Origin: Oscillospiraceae bacterium UBA4632
GTDB taxonomy: Bacteria; Bacillota; Clostridia; Oscillospirales; Oscillospiraceae
NCBI GenBank assembly: GCA_002405995.1
Contig: DHMW01000060.1
Coordinates: 2,360 to 17,243 of the forward strand
Direction of reading: 5' to 3'
Length of the DNA stretch: 14,884 bases
The position numbers and the translations under genes are program-made. Below are positions 1 to 5,830 of this stretch, one piece after another (the first letter of the stretch is position 1; every line of letters starts with the position of its first letter). The notes below the pieces were generated by a model. It made no database searches. It was not told where the DNA came from and saw only the letters and a program-made list of their open reading frames with translations.

Positions 1-275
1 AAGCGCGGCGGCTGCTGGAAGCCATAGCTGATGCCGAGCCTTGCGCGCTCGGTGATGCCGAGGTGCGTGATATCCTGCCCGTTGTAAAGGATCTGCCCGC
101 CGGTGGGCGTGACGAGACCCATGATGACCTTGGCGAGCGTCGTCTTGCCGCCGCCGTTGGGACCGGTAAAGACGATGAGCCTGCGGTCGGGAATGTCGAT
201 GGAAATGTCCTTGAGGATCGTCTGCTCGCCCTCGGGCGTGGAGACGGCGTAGGAAATATGCTTCAGCTCCAGCAT
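1..275 (-). CDS. sufC: SufC-like ABC ATPase, Fe-S cluster assembly type (partial, 3' end outside window)
   Basis: Only the first 91 residues are in the window; the rest runs off the left edge. Visible are a Walker A motif GPNGGGKTT (residues 38-46) and a Q-loop at FQQPPR (residues 86-91), preceded by the TERARLGI stretch seen in SufC-type ATPases. The ABC signature, Walker B and H-loop lie outside. By family knowledge SufC hydrolyses ATP in the cytoplasm to drive Fe-S cluster assembly on SufB or SufB/SufD, and many Clostridia have a minimal SufC-SufB pair. A sufB-like gene is therefore expected next but cannot be seen. The ATG at 273-275 has an AAGGAGG ribosome site about 10 bases upstream (285-293). 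The gene is divergent from the ferritin-like gene. It could be another ABC ATPase of the same superfamily; the Q-loop context favours SufC. Confidence 0.8.
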   Translation of the reverse strand, partial: MLELKHISYAVSTPEGEQTILKDISIDIPDRRLIVFTGPNGGGKTTLAKVIMGLVTPTGGQILYNGQDITHLGITERARLGISYGFQQPPR

Positions 276-311
276 GAAACCGTGCCCTCCTTACTGGAAT
301 TGTTTGTAGAT

Positions 312-340
312 AGGATAGCCTGCCGGAAAGGAAAATGAAA
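312..340 (-). promoter_or_regulatory. possible weak promoter for the sufC-like gene
   Basis: On the minus strand, TATCCT (312-317) could be a -10 box, with TTTCAT (335-340) 17 bases upstream as a poor -35. The predicted start of transcription is near 305, about 30 bases before the ATG. The weak -35 beside the palindrome at 341-354 would suit a promoter that needs an activator. This is inference from spacing only. Confidence 0.3.
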
Positions 341-354
341 GTTGCAGATGCAAC
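341..354. promoter_or_regulatory. perfect palindrome GTTGCA-GA-TGCAAC, candidate operator
   Basis: Two 6-base arms are perfectly complementary around a 2-base centre. Its centre is about 42 bases upstream of the transcription start predicted for the sufC-like gene, the usual place for a class II activator of the Crp/Fnr type. The symmetric TTGC-N-GCAA-like form is compatible with that family. The regulator itself is not identified. Confidence 0.4.
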
Positions 355-442
355 AGCGTGCGCAGAATCCGGAAGCCTTGATAGTTTACCAGAAAATTAC
401 GGAAAAATCAACGCGGCACGCATGATTTCCGATCATTTTTTC

Positions 443-458
443 TTTCCCCGCGGGGAAA
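443..458. promoter_or_regulatory. perfect 16-bp palindrome, candidate operator
   Basis: TTTCCCCG followed by CGGGGAAA is a perfect dyad with no spacer, flanked by T-rich and A-rich sequence. It lies about 50 bases upstream of a possible -10 box (507-512) of the ferritin-like gene. It could be an operator for that gene or a small cruciform/hairpin. There is no T-run positioned for termination of either neighbour. Confidence 0.35.
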
Positions 459-506
459 TGGGAAAAAACGCCGCCGTCTGCGGTGCCGTCCCGGCGCTCC
501 GCTGCA

Positions 507-512
507 TAGAAT
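507..512 (+). promoter_or_regulatory. possible -10 box of the ferritin-like gene
   Basis: TAGAAT matches TATAAT at five of six positions and lies 37 bases before the ATG, upstream of the ribosome site. No convincing -35 box is seen 17 bases upstream, so this promoter may depend on an activator or be wrongly placed. Confidence 0.25.
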
Positions 513-549
513 GGATGGCAAAGGCTTCTTTGGGAAAGGAGAGAGGAAA

Positions 550-1143
550 ATGGGCAACGCAAGCACAGAGTGCGCCTATGACGAGGCGCGCTGCCGCGCG
601 GTGTGGCAGCGCGTCGCGCCGGATCGGGAGGCATATCCGCCTGCCCCGGCATCGGAGGACGCGCAGAACGGTACATCCTCCGCCCTGACGCTCCCCGGCG
701 CGCAGGCAGACCCCTGCTGCATGGGCAGCGGCGCGGCGCTCTCGGTCGAGGTGCTGCAAGGCTTTCTGCGCGAGGAGCTCGGCGATGCGCAGGTCTATGC
801 CTTCCTTGCCGCGCGTGCGCCCCGGCGCGAGCTCACGCGCATGCTGCGCGCGATGGCGGAGGACGAGAAGCGCCATGCGCGCGACCTTGCCGCGGCGATC
901 TACCTCATCACCGGCAAACCCTGCTGCCCGCGCGTGTGCGCGGAGCAGCCGGATATGAGCGATCTCTGCGCGCTGCTGCGCAGGCTCTACCACGCCGAGG
1001 CCTGCGGCGGCTACAACTATGCCCGCGCCGCGGACGAGACGCTCGATGTCTGCCTCAGCAGGCTGTTTGCCGCTATGAGCGCGGACGAATACCGCCACGC
1101 GGACATGCTGATGCGGCAGCTCGGCAGGCGGCTCGAGCCGTAA
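550..1143 (+). CDS. ferritin-like (rubrerythrin-superfamily) di-iron protein
   Basis: The 197-residue product has two matched four-helix-bundle half motifs. Glu76 in REEL is followed 30 residues later by Glu106-x-x-His109 (EKRH), and Glu150 is followed 30 residues later by Glu180-x-x-His183 (EYRH). These are the expected carboxylate and histidine ligands of a di-iron centre. By family knowledge such proteins act in the cytoplasm in peroxide or oxygen detoxification or iron handling; the exact reaction is unknown here. There is no C-terminal rubredoxin domain, but Cys occurs at residues 8, 15, 56-57, 125-126 and 130. The first ~55 residues look disordered. The ATG at 550 was chosen because AAAGGAGAG sits at 535-543; an in-frame ATG at 511 would overlap the possible -10 box and lacks a clear site. 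The gene is monocistronic and ends at the terminator at 1147-1180. Confidence 0.85.
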   Translation: MGNASTECAYDEARCRAVWQRVAPDREAYPPAPASEDAQNGTSSALTLPGAQADPCCMGSGAALSVEVLQGFLREELGDAQVYAFLAARAPRRELTRMLRAMAEDEKRHARDLAAAIYLITGKPCCPRVCAEQPDMSDLCALLRRLYHAEACGGYNYARAADETLDVCLSRLFAAMSADEYRHADMLMRQLGRRLEP

Positions 1144-1146
1144 GGC

Positions 1147-1180
1147 AAAAGCGGAGCAGCCGCTGCTGCTCCGCTTTTTT
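1147..1180. terminator. bidirectional rho-independent terminator between ferritin-like gene and fakA
   Basis: The left arm at 1147-1160 (AAAAGCGGAGCAGC) pairs perfectly with 1165-1178 around the 4-base loop CGCT, and six T's follow on the plus strand (1175-1180). The A's at the left give a shorter T-run on the minus strand, so it probably serves both convergent genes. fakA ends only three bases to the right, at 1183. Confidence 0.9.
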
Positions 1181-1182
1181 GC

Positions 1183-2853
1183 TCATTCAATGGAAATAAT
1201 ATAGTAGTAGACCGGCTGGCCGCCGCGGATCAGGCTGATCTCCGCGTCGGGGCATTTGAGAGAGAAAACCTCGCTCGCCTTCTGCGCGTCCTCCTCGCTC
1301 ACGTCCTCGCCGTAGAAGAGCGTGACGAACTCCGCCCCGCAGGACGCCGCTTCGTCGGACAGGTCCTCCAGCAGGCAGGCGACGTCGCGGTCGGTGCCCA
1401 GCAGCTTGCCGTCCAGCAGGGCGAGATAGTCGCCCTCGTGGATCTCAAAGCCGTCAAAGTCGGAGCTGCGCGCGGCATAGGTGATCTGCGCGGTGGAAAC
1501 GAGCTTTGCCGCGTCGCTCATCGCCTGCGCGATCTCCTCGGCGCTCGACGCGTCGGGATCGACTGCCATCAGCGCGCTGATGCCCTGCGGGATCGTCGCG
1601 GTGGGGACCACGATCACGTTTTTTTCTGTCAGCCCCACGCACTGCTGCGCCGCCATGACGATGTTCTTGTTGTTGGGCAGCACGAACACCGTGCGCGCAT
1701 GGACCTTTTTGATCTCCTTGAGGATGCTCTCGGTCGAAGGGTTCATCGTCTGCCCGCCGCTGATGATACCGTCCACGCCGAGGTCGGTAAACACCTCGGC
1801 AAGACCGCTGCCCGCGCAGACCGCGAGAAAGCCGTATTCCTTCTCCGGCTCGGCCTCGTCCTCGTGCTTCTGGGCTTCGAGCTCCTGCTCGATGGCGTCA
1901 AGGTCGTCGGTGCTCTGCGCCTTGCCGCCGGCGGCGAGCTGCTGCGCCTGCGTGCGCATGTTCTCGATCTTGGCAAGCTCCAGCGTGCCGTACTTCTGCG
2001 CCTCGGTCAGCGCTTCGCCGGGAATATCGGTGTGCACGTGGACCTTGAAGGCCTCGTCATCCTCGCCGATGACGAGCGAATCGCCGATACCGTCAAGGAA
2101 ACGGCGGAATGGCTCGATGCTGCGCCCGCTCTTGCGGACGATGAACACGGTGTCGAACGTGAAGGTGATGTCTTCTTCGCTGAGCATGGCGAAGTCCGCC
2201 TTTGCCTGCGTGTCCTCCGCGCTCAGCTCGGGGCGCTTTTCGCCGCGCAGCGCGCTGAGCATACCGCTCAGAATGAGCAGGAAGCCTTTGCCGCCCGCAT
2301 CCACCACGCCCGCCTTTTTCAGCACGGGATTCATGTCGGTCGTCTGCGCGAGCGTGACCTCGCCCTGGGCGATCGCCTGCTCGATGACGTACTCCGCGCT
2401 GTTGCGCTCCTCGGCGGCGCTCACCGCGCGCTCGGCGGCAAGGCGGGAGACGGTCAGGATCGTGCCCTCGGCGGGCTTCATCACAGCGTTGTAGGCGGCG
2501 GAGACGCCCTCCTGCAGCGCAGCGGCAAACGCTGCGCCGTCAGCCTCCCGGCATCCCTTGAGCCCCTTGGAGATGCCGCGGAAGAGAAGCGACAGGATGA
2601 CGCCCGAGTTGCCGCGCGCACCGCGCAGCAGCGCGCTTGCCGTGACGGATGCGGCCTGCTCCACCGTTGCGGGCGTGAGCTTTTTCAGCTCCTGCGCCGC
2701 AGTCTGGATGGTCAGGCTCATGTTGGTGCCCGTGTCGCCGTCCGGCACGGGAAATACGTTGAGATCGTTGATGGCTTGCTGTGCCTGTGTGATCGAGACG
2801 GTGCCGAAGAGCAGCATCTCCTTGAACATGGCACCGTTGATGGTATCGTGCAT
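1183..2853 (-). CDS. fakA: fatty acid kinase catalytic subunit FakA / YloV, DAK2 domain protein
   Basis: The 556-residue product matches the usual FakA/YloV length. The N-terminal DAK2 (DhaL-like) nucleotide-binding domain covers about residues 1-200, with DGDTGTNM (38-45), GARGNSGVILS (78-88) and VVDAGGKGFLL (183-193). A middle domain includes VHVHTD (271-276). An acidic, probably flexible linker spans about 312-340. The C-terminal domain has DGIISGGQTMNPSTESIL (361-378) and PNNKNI (393-398). By family knowledge FakA phosphorylates fatty acids bound to FakB, feeding exogenous fatty acids into phospholipids; no fakB lies in this window. In the middle domain the position I expect to be a metal-binding Cys reads Phe-Asp-Thr-Val (233-236). 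The ATG at 2851-2853 is preceded by AGGAGG (complement of 2864-2869). It lies 22 bases after yloU and is co-transcribed with it. Confidence 0.93.
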   Translation of the reverse strand: MHDTINGAMFKEMLLFGTVSITQAQQAINDLNVFPVPDGDTGTNMSLTIQTAAQELKKLTPATVEQAASVTASALLRGARGNSGVILSLLFRGISKGLKGCREADGAAFAAALQEGVSAAYNAVMKPAEGTILTVSRLAAERAVSAAEERNSAEYVIEQAIAQGEVTLAQTTDMNPVLKKAGVVDAGGKGFLLILSGMLSALRGEKRPELSAEDTQAKADFAMLSEEDITFTFDTVFIVRKSGRSIEPFRRFLDGIGDSLVIGEDDEAFKVHVHTDIPGEALTEAQKYGTLELAKIENMRTQAQQLAAGGKAQSTDDLDAIEQELEAQKHEDEAEPEKEYGFLAVCAGSGLAEVFTDLGVDGIISGGQTMNPSTESILKEIKKVHARTVFVLPNNKNIVMAAQQCVGLTEKNVIVVPTATIPQGISALMAVDPDASSAEEIAQAMSDAAKLVSTAQITYAARSSDFDGFEIHEGDYLALLDGKLLGTDRDVACLLEDLSDEAASCGAEFVTLFYGEDVSEEDAQKASEVFSLKCPDAEISLIRGGQPVYYYIISIE

Positions 2854-2875
2854 GGGGTGATGTCCTCCTCGGTAT

Positions 2876-3226
2876 TTACATATTCATGCTGTCCACGCAC
2901 ACATCCACGCTGCGGATGCGCGCGCCGGTGTTTTCGCTGACCATATAGCGCACCTGGCTGATGATCGAGCGGCAGACGGCGGCAATGTTCACGCCGTGCT
3001 CCACGATGATATGCAGCTCAATGGAGATATCGCCCTCGTCGTGGGGGATGATGCGCACGCCCTTGCTCATCGCCTCGCGGCGCAGCAGGTGGACAAGCCC
3101 GTCGGTCATGGAGCGGTACGCCATGCCCTTCACGCCGAAGCAGCTCGTCGCCGCTGCGCCCGTGATGTTGGACAGCGCCGCGTCGGAAATGCTGACCTCG
3201 CCCAGCTCGGTCTGGAGTTTGATCAT
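2876..3226 (-). CDS. yloU: Asp23/Gls24 family protein YloU
   Basis: The 116-residue product begins MIKLQTELGEVSISDAAL and contains the conserved AATSCFGVKGMAYRS region (residues 29-43), an acidic DEGDISIELHIIVEHG strand and a C-terminal IRSVDVCVDSM segment. All are typical of Asp23/Gls24 proteins, small cytoplasmic or membrane-associated proteins linked to envelope stress in Firmicutes with no known enzyme activity. The pairing with fakA directly downstream is the conserved yloU-yloV arrangement. The ATG at 3224-3226 was chosen because AAGGAG lies 8 bases upstream; the open frame extends further upstream, but that part is in the leader and has no family similarity that I recognise. Transcription most likely starts near 3310. 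Confidence 0.92.
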   Translation of the reverse strand: MIKLQTELGEVSISDAALSNITGAAATSCFGVKGMAYRSMTDGLVHLLRREAMSKGVRIIPHDEGDISIELHIIVEHGVNIAAVCRSIISQVRYMVSENTGARIRSVDVCVDSMNM

Positions 3227-3316
3227 GGAGGATACTCCTTTCTCCGGTGGATTCCGCCTGCGCGGCAGAGCTGTCCTGCTGCGCGGCGGCCGAAACACAT
3301 AATATATGACCCTAAC

Positions 3317-3345
3317 ATTATATACGAAGCGCTGCGGAATAACAA
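3317..3345 (-). promoter_or_regulatory. sigma-A-type promoter for yloU-fakA
   Basis: On the minus strand a perfect TATAAT (3317-3322) lies 17 bases downstream of TTGTTA (3340-3345, four of six match). The predicted start near 3310 gives an 84-base leader. That leader contains GCCGCGCAG twice in direct orientation; no riboswitch class is recognised. Confidence 0.7.
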
Positions 3346-3389
3346 GAGCAATTATTTTGCGTAAATGAGGGAAAATAGTGAAAACTCTA

Positions 3390-3418
3390 TTGAAAATTGC
3401 CGAGGATTCAAGTATTAT
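3390..3418 (+). promoter_or_regulatory. sigma-A-type promoter for rsmD-coaD operon
   Basis: TTGAAA (3390-3395) and TATTAT (3413-3418) are separated by exactly 17 bases, each matching consensus at five of six positions. Predicted transcription starts near 3425. The leader carries a small GC hairpin (GCGCCG at 3437-3442 pairs with CGGCGC at 3448-3453) just before the G-rich ribosome site at 3459-3465. The promoter is divergent from that of yloU, with about 45 bases between the two -35 boxes. Confidence 0.75.
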
Positions 3419-3471
3419 GGAAACCTGAGAGCGATCGCGCCGCTTTCCGGCGCTTTCTGGGGGGATAAAGC

Positions 3472-4029
3472 ATGAGAGTGATCACCGGCTCGGCGCGCGG
3501 GCGGCGCCTGGGCGAGCTGAAGGGCATGGAAACGCGCCCGACGACCGACAAGGTCAAAGAGAGCATTTTCAATTGTATCCAGTTCGATGTGGAGGATGCG
3601 CGCGTGCTCGACCTTTTCGCCGGCACGGGGCAGCTCGGCATCGAGGCGCTTTCGCGCGGGGCGAAAAGCGCGCTGTTTGTCGATCGGCGCGCCGACGCGG
3701 TGAAGCTCATCCGCGAAAATCTCGCGCTGTGCCGCCTGGAGGGGAACGCACAGGTCGTCTGCGGCGATTCCCTCGCCGCGCTCGGCACGCAGAGCGGAAG
3801 GTTCGACATCATCTTCCTTGACCCGCCGTATGAGAGCGGCTTGCTCGAGCAGGCGATGGAGAGGATCGCGCAGTTTGACATTTTATCGCCCCATGGTATA
3901 ATGGTCGCGGAAAGCCCGCAGGATCAGGTGCTTCCCGGGCTTCCCGCGCCGTACCGCCTGTATCGCGAGTACCGCTACGGCAAGATCAAGGTGAGCATCT
4001 ATCACCGCGCGGGGGAGGATGAGGCATGA
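3472..4029 (+). CDS. rsmD: 16S rRNA (guanine966-N2)-methyltransferase RsmD
   Basis: The 185-residue protein has the usual RsmD length and motif order. It has the N-terminal TRPTTDKVKESIFN segment (21-34), the S-adenosylmethionine-binding DLFAGTGQLGIEALSRGA (47-64), and the catalytic DPPY (117-120), the signature of N2/N6 amino methyltransferases. By family knowledge it methylates G966 of 16S rRNA during 30S assembly in the cytoplasm. The ATG at 3472 is preceded by a run of six G's (3459-3464). The stop overlaps the coaD start (ATGA at 4026-4029), so the two are translationally coupled. The rsmD-coaD pairing is widespread in Firmicutes, which supports the call. Confidence 0.95.
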   Translation: MRVITGSARGRRLGELKGMETRPTTDKVKESIFNCIQFDVEDARVLDLFAGTGQLGIEALSRGAKSALFVDRRADAVKLIRENLALCRLEGNAQVVCGDSLAALGTQSGRFDIIFLDPPYESGLLEQAMERIAQFDILSPHGIMVAESPQDQVLPGLPAPYRLYREYRYGKIKVSIYHRAGEDEA

Positions 4030-4517
4030 GGATCGCAGTGTTCCCCGGCTCGTTTGACCCTGTGACGGTCGGGCATCTTGATATCATCGCGCGCGCGGCA
4101 AAGCTCTTCGACCGCGTGTATGTCTCCATCGTGCCGAACGGGGAGAAAACGCACCCGATGTTCACCGACGGGCAGAAGCTCGCACTCATGCGCGCGAGCG
4201 TCGAGGAGTTCCCCAATGTGGAAGCTGAGCTCGGCGGCGGACTGCTGACGGACTACGCCCTGCGCAGGGGCGCACAGTTCCTTGTGCGCGGCGTGCGCAA
4301 TGGTACGGATTTTGACGCCGAGCAGCAGCTCTCGCTCATCTACCGCGATGTGTCAGGCGGCGCGCTCGAAACGGTCCTGCTGATCGCAGAGCCGAAGCTT
4401 CAGCACATCAGCTCCACCATGGTGCGCGAGATGATCAAATACGGCCAAGACCTTGAAAAATATATGCCGCTGCGCGCGGCGGAGCTTGTGAAAGGATGGG
4501 AAAAACATGGCAACTAA
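4026..4517 (+). CDS. coaD: phosphopantetheine adenylyltransferase CoaD
   Basis: The 163-residue product has the full nucleotidyltransferase signature. PGSFDPVTVGHLDII (7-21) carries the TxGH version of the HxGH motif (residues 14-17), RGVRNGTDFDAE lies at 88-99, and ISSTMVRE (128-135) is the second ATP-binding motif. By family knowledge it transfers AMP from ATP to 4'-phosphopantetheine, the penultimate step of coenzyme A synthesis. The ATG overlaps the rsmD stop by 4 bases, and the 3' end overlaps the next gene by 11 bases, consistent with one operon. Confidence 0.96.
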   Translation: MRIAVFPGSFDPVTVGHLDIIARAAKLFDRVYVSIVPNGEKTHPMFTDGQKLALMRASVEEFPNVEAELGGGLLTDYALRRGAQFLVRGVRNGTDFDAEQQLSLIYRDVSGGALETVLLIAEPKLQHISSTMVREMIKYGQDLEKYMPLRAAELVKGWEKHGN

Positions 4518-5016
4518 CGATGTCCAGCATCTTCTGGATATGCTCTACGAGCTGATCGACGGCGCAAAGAACGCTCCGCTGTCGAGCGACAAATGCATTC
4601 TCAGCCGCGACGAGGCGCTCGACCTGCTCGATGAGATCCGCGCCCAGCTCCCTGTGGAGCTTTCCCGCGCGCAGGATCTCATCCGCGCCAAGGACGAGTA
4701 TGTCAAGTCAGCCAAGCGCGATGTCGAGCGCATGATGCAGCAGGCGGAGCAGGACGCGAAGAATAAGGTCTCCGAGACCGAGGTCCTTACCGCTGCGCGG
4801 GAGAAGAGCCATGAGATCATCAAGCGCGCCGAGGACCGCTCGCGCGAGATGTACCGCGTTGCCAACGAGTATACCGAGGATGCCCTCCGCCGCACGGAGG
4901 AGGCGATCCAGATGGCGCTCGACGAGGTCAAGCAGTCCCGTGTGCGCTTCCGCAGCGCCTCTGCCGAGCAAATGCAGAAAAAGCGCGAGGAGCTTGCGCA
5001 GAGTGCGGAAAAGTAA
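4507..5016 (+). CDS. conserved coiled-coil protein of unknown function (DivIVA-like or ATPase-stalk-like)
   Basis: The 169-residue product is highly charged and almost entirely predicted helix. Long heptad-like stretches run from about residue 45 to the C-terminus, rich in Glu, Lys, Arg, Ala and Gln. There is no signal peptide, membrane segment or catalytic motif. The N-terminal part (MATNDVQHLLDMLYELIDGA) is hydrophobic and short, reminiscent of the N-terminal module of DivIVA-type or V-ATPase subunit H-like annotations often given to clostridial genes after coaD. Function is unknown; a scaffold or cell-pole role is only a guess. The ATG at 4507 lies inside coaD and has AAAGGATGGG just upstream, so translation is probably coupled. 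It is the last gene before the terminator at 5097-5135. Confidence 0.75.
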   Translation: MATNDVQHLLDMLYELIDGAKNAPLSSDKCILSRDEALDLLDEIRAQLPVELSRAQDLIRAKDEYVKSAKRDVERMMQQAEQDAKNKVSETEVLTAAREKSHEIIKRAEDRSREMYRVANEYTEDALRRTEEAIQMALDEVKQSRVRFRSASAEQMQKKREELAQSAEK

Positions 5017-5031
5017 CCAAACTTTTTGCGA

Positions 5032-5048
5032 GAAATTCGTGAAATTCG
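5032..5048. repeat. short tandem direct repeat GAAATTCG
   Basis: GAAATTCG occurs at 5032-5039 and again at 5041-5048, separated by one base, just after the coiled-coil gene. I see no promoter or gene attached to it. The remainder of 5017-5096 shows nothing I can name. Confidence 0.4.
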
Positions 5049-5096
5049 ACAGAAAACGACATGCGCCGGTAGACATAATCAATATTTGGAACCACC

Positions 5097-5135
5097 AAAA
5101 AGACCCGCCACAACATCTTGTGGCGGGTCTTTTTT
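5097..5135 (+). terminator. strong rho-independent terminator ending the rsmD-coaD operon
   Basis: The left arm 5097-5113 (AAAAA then GACCCGCCACAA) pairs perfectly with 5118-5134 around a CATC loop, and six T's end at 5135. The A-run at the left makes it potentially active on the minus strand too. It insulates the dcw operon from upstream transcription. Confidence 0.93.
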
Positions 5136-5225
5136 GCATCATAAAGGAAGTAGAACGAATGTTTGAAAATGCGCGCCGCGGCAGCGGCGCAGCGCAGAAA
5201 AAAACGCGGAAAGGCTTGAAAACGC

Positions 5226-5240
5226 AGGGAAAGTTTCCCT
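5226..5240. promoter_or_regulatory. inverted repeat AGGGAAA-G-TTTCCCT abutting the mraZ promoter
   Basis: Two perfectly complementary 7-base arms flank a single G. The last T of the right arm is also the first base of the TTGCAT -35 box (5240-5245), so a protein bound here would touch RNA polymerase. No T-run follows, which argues against a terminator. It is a candidate operator of unknown regulator. Confidence 0.4.
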
Positions 5241-5268
5241 TGCATTTTCTGGGAGGATACCGTATACT
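5240..5268 (+). promoter_or_regulatory. sigma-A-type promoter for the dcw operon
   Basis: TTGCAT (5240-5245) and TATACT (5263-5268) are 17 bases apart. Transcription is predicted to start near 5275, giving a leader of about 138 bases before mraZ. It is the only good promoter seen between the upstream terminator and mraZ. Confidence 0.75.
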
Positions 5269-5279
5269 CAAAGCATGAA

Positions 5280-5295
5280 GTGGGGAAAAGTGGTG
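5280..5295 (+). promoter_or_regulatory. putative MraZ-binding boxes in the mraZ leader
   Basis: GTGGGG (5280-5285) and GTGGTG (5290-5295), both preceded by AA, repeat with a 10-base period just downstream of the predicted transcription start. By established knowledge MraZ represses its own operon by binding tandem GTGG/TGGG-type direct repeats with 10-base periodicity at the mraZ promoter. Only two clear copies are visible; further GTGG occurrences downstream (such as GTGGAG at 5341) are out of phase. Confidence 0.55.
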
Positions 5296-5412
5296 AACTG
5301 TTTCAGGAAAATGGTTTGCTTACCCATAATCGGACAGAGAGTGGAGCCGGACCGCGGCTTTGCCCTCTTTTCGCCATCTTCGGAAATGCCTTGAAGGGGG
5401 GGACGGACCGCT

Positions 5413-5829
5413 GTGACGGGTCAGTATCAGCACACGATCGACGCCAAGGGGCGCCTGTTCATCCCTGCAAAGCTGCGCGAGGAGCTGGGCGACACCTTTT
5501 ATGTCACCATGGGCGCCGACCCCTGCCTGAGCATCTATTCCGACGCTTCCTGGGCGCGCTTCACCGAAAAGTTCGAGAGCCTGCCCTACAGCCGCACCAA
5601 GGCGATGCGCCCGCTCTTTGCCAACGCCGCCAAGTGCGAGCCGGACGCGCAGGGGCGCATCCTCCTGCCGCAGAAGCTCCGCGCCTACGCGGACCTTGAA
5701 AAGGACGTGACCGTCATCGGCGTGTCGAACCGCGCCGAGATATGGAACGCGGAGAGGTGGGCCGCGCTCGAGGCTGAGGAGCTGAACCCCGAGAATATTG
5801 CCGCCGTGATGGAAGAGCTGGGGTTCTGA
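5413..5829 (+). CDS. mraZ: transcriptional regulator MraZ
   Basis: The 138-residue product has the two tandem SpoVT/AbrB-like halves of MraZ. The first is GQYQHTIDAKGRLFIPAKLR (3-22) with the DxxGR core at residues 10-14; the second has DAQGRILLPQKLR (78-90). By family knowledge MraZ is a ring-forming DNA-binding protein that autoregulates the dcw cluster. Translation starts at a GTG (5413-5415); the AAGGGGGGG run around 5394-5402 is the ribosome site, and the resulting N-terminus MTGQYQHTID is the standard MraZ start. It stops one base before rsmH. Confidence 0.96.
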   Translation: MTGQYQHTIDAKGRLFIPAKLREELGDTFYVTMGADPCLSIYSDASWARFTEKFESLPYSRTKAMRPLFANAAKCEPDAQGRILLPQKLRAYADLEKDVTVIGVSNRAEIWNAERWAALEAEELNPENIAAVMEELGF

Positions 5830-5830
5830 G

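Noticed and set aside
63..338. plus-strand open frame across the start of the window
   Set aside because: It lies antisense to the sufC-like gene, which has a Walker A motif and a ribosome site in the correct frame.
511..549. earlier ATG at 511 for the ferritin-like gene
   Set aside because: It would overlap the possible -10 box and lacks a ribosome site, whereas ATG 550 has AAAGGAG at ideal spacing.
1438..2940. 500-codon open frame on the plus strand opposite fakA
   Set aside because: It is an antisense shadow of a well-conserved FakA gene, with no family motif and Arg/Leu/His-biased composition.
3227..3298. upstream extension of the yloU frame
   Set aside because: It precedes the AAGGAG/ATG pair at 3226, has no family similarity and lies in the predicted leader.
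5074..5135. possible small RNA from CATAAT (5074-5079) to the terminator
   Set aside because: There is no -35 box at proper spacing, and the RNA would be little more than the terminator hairpin.
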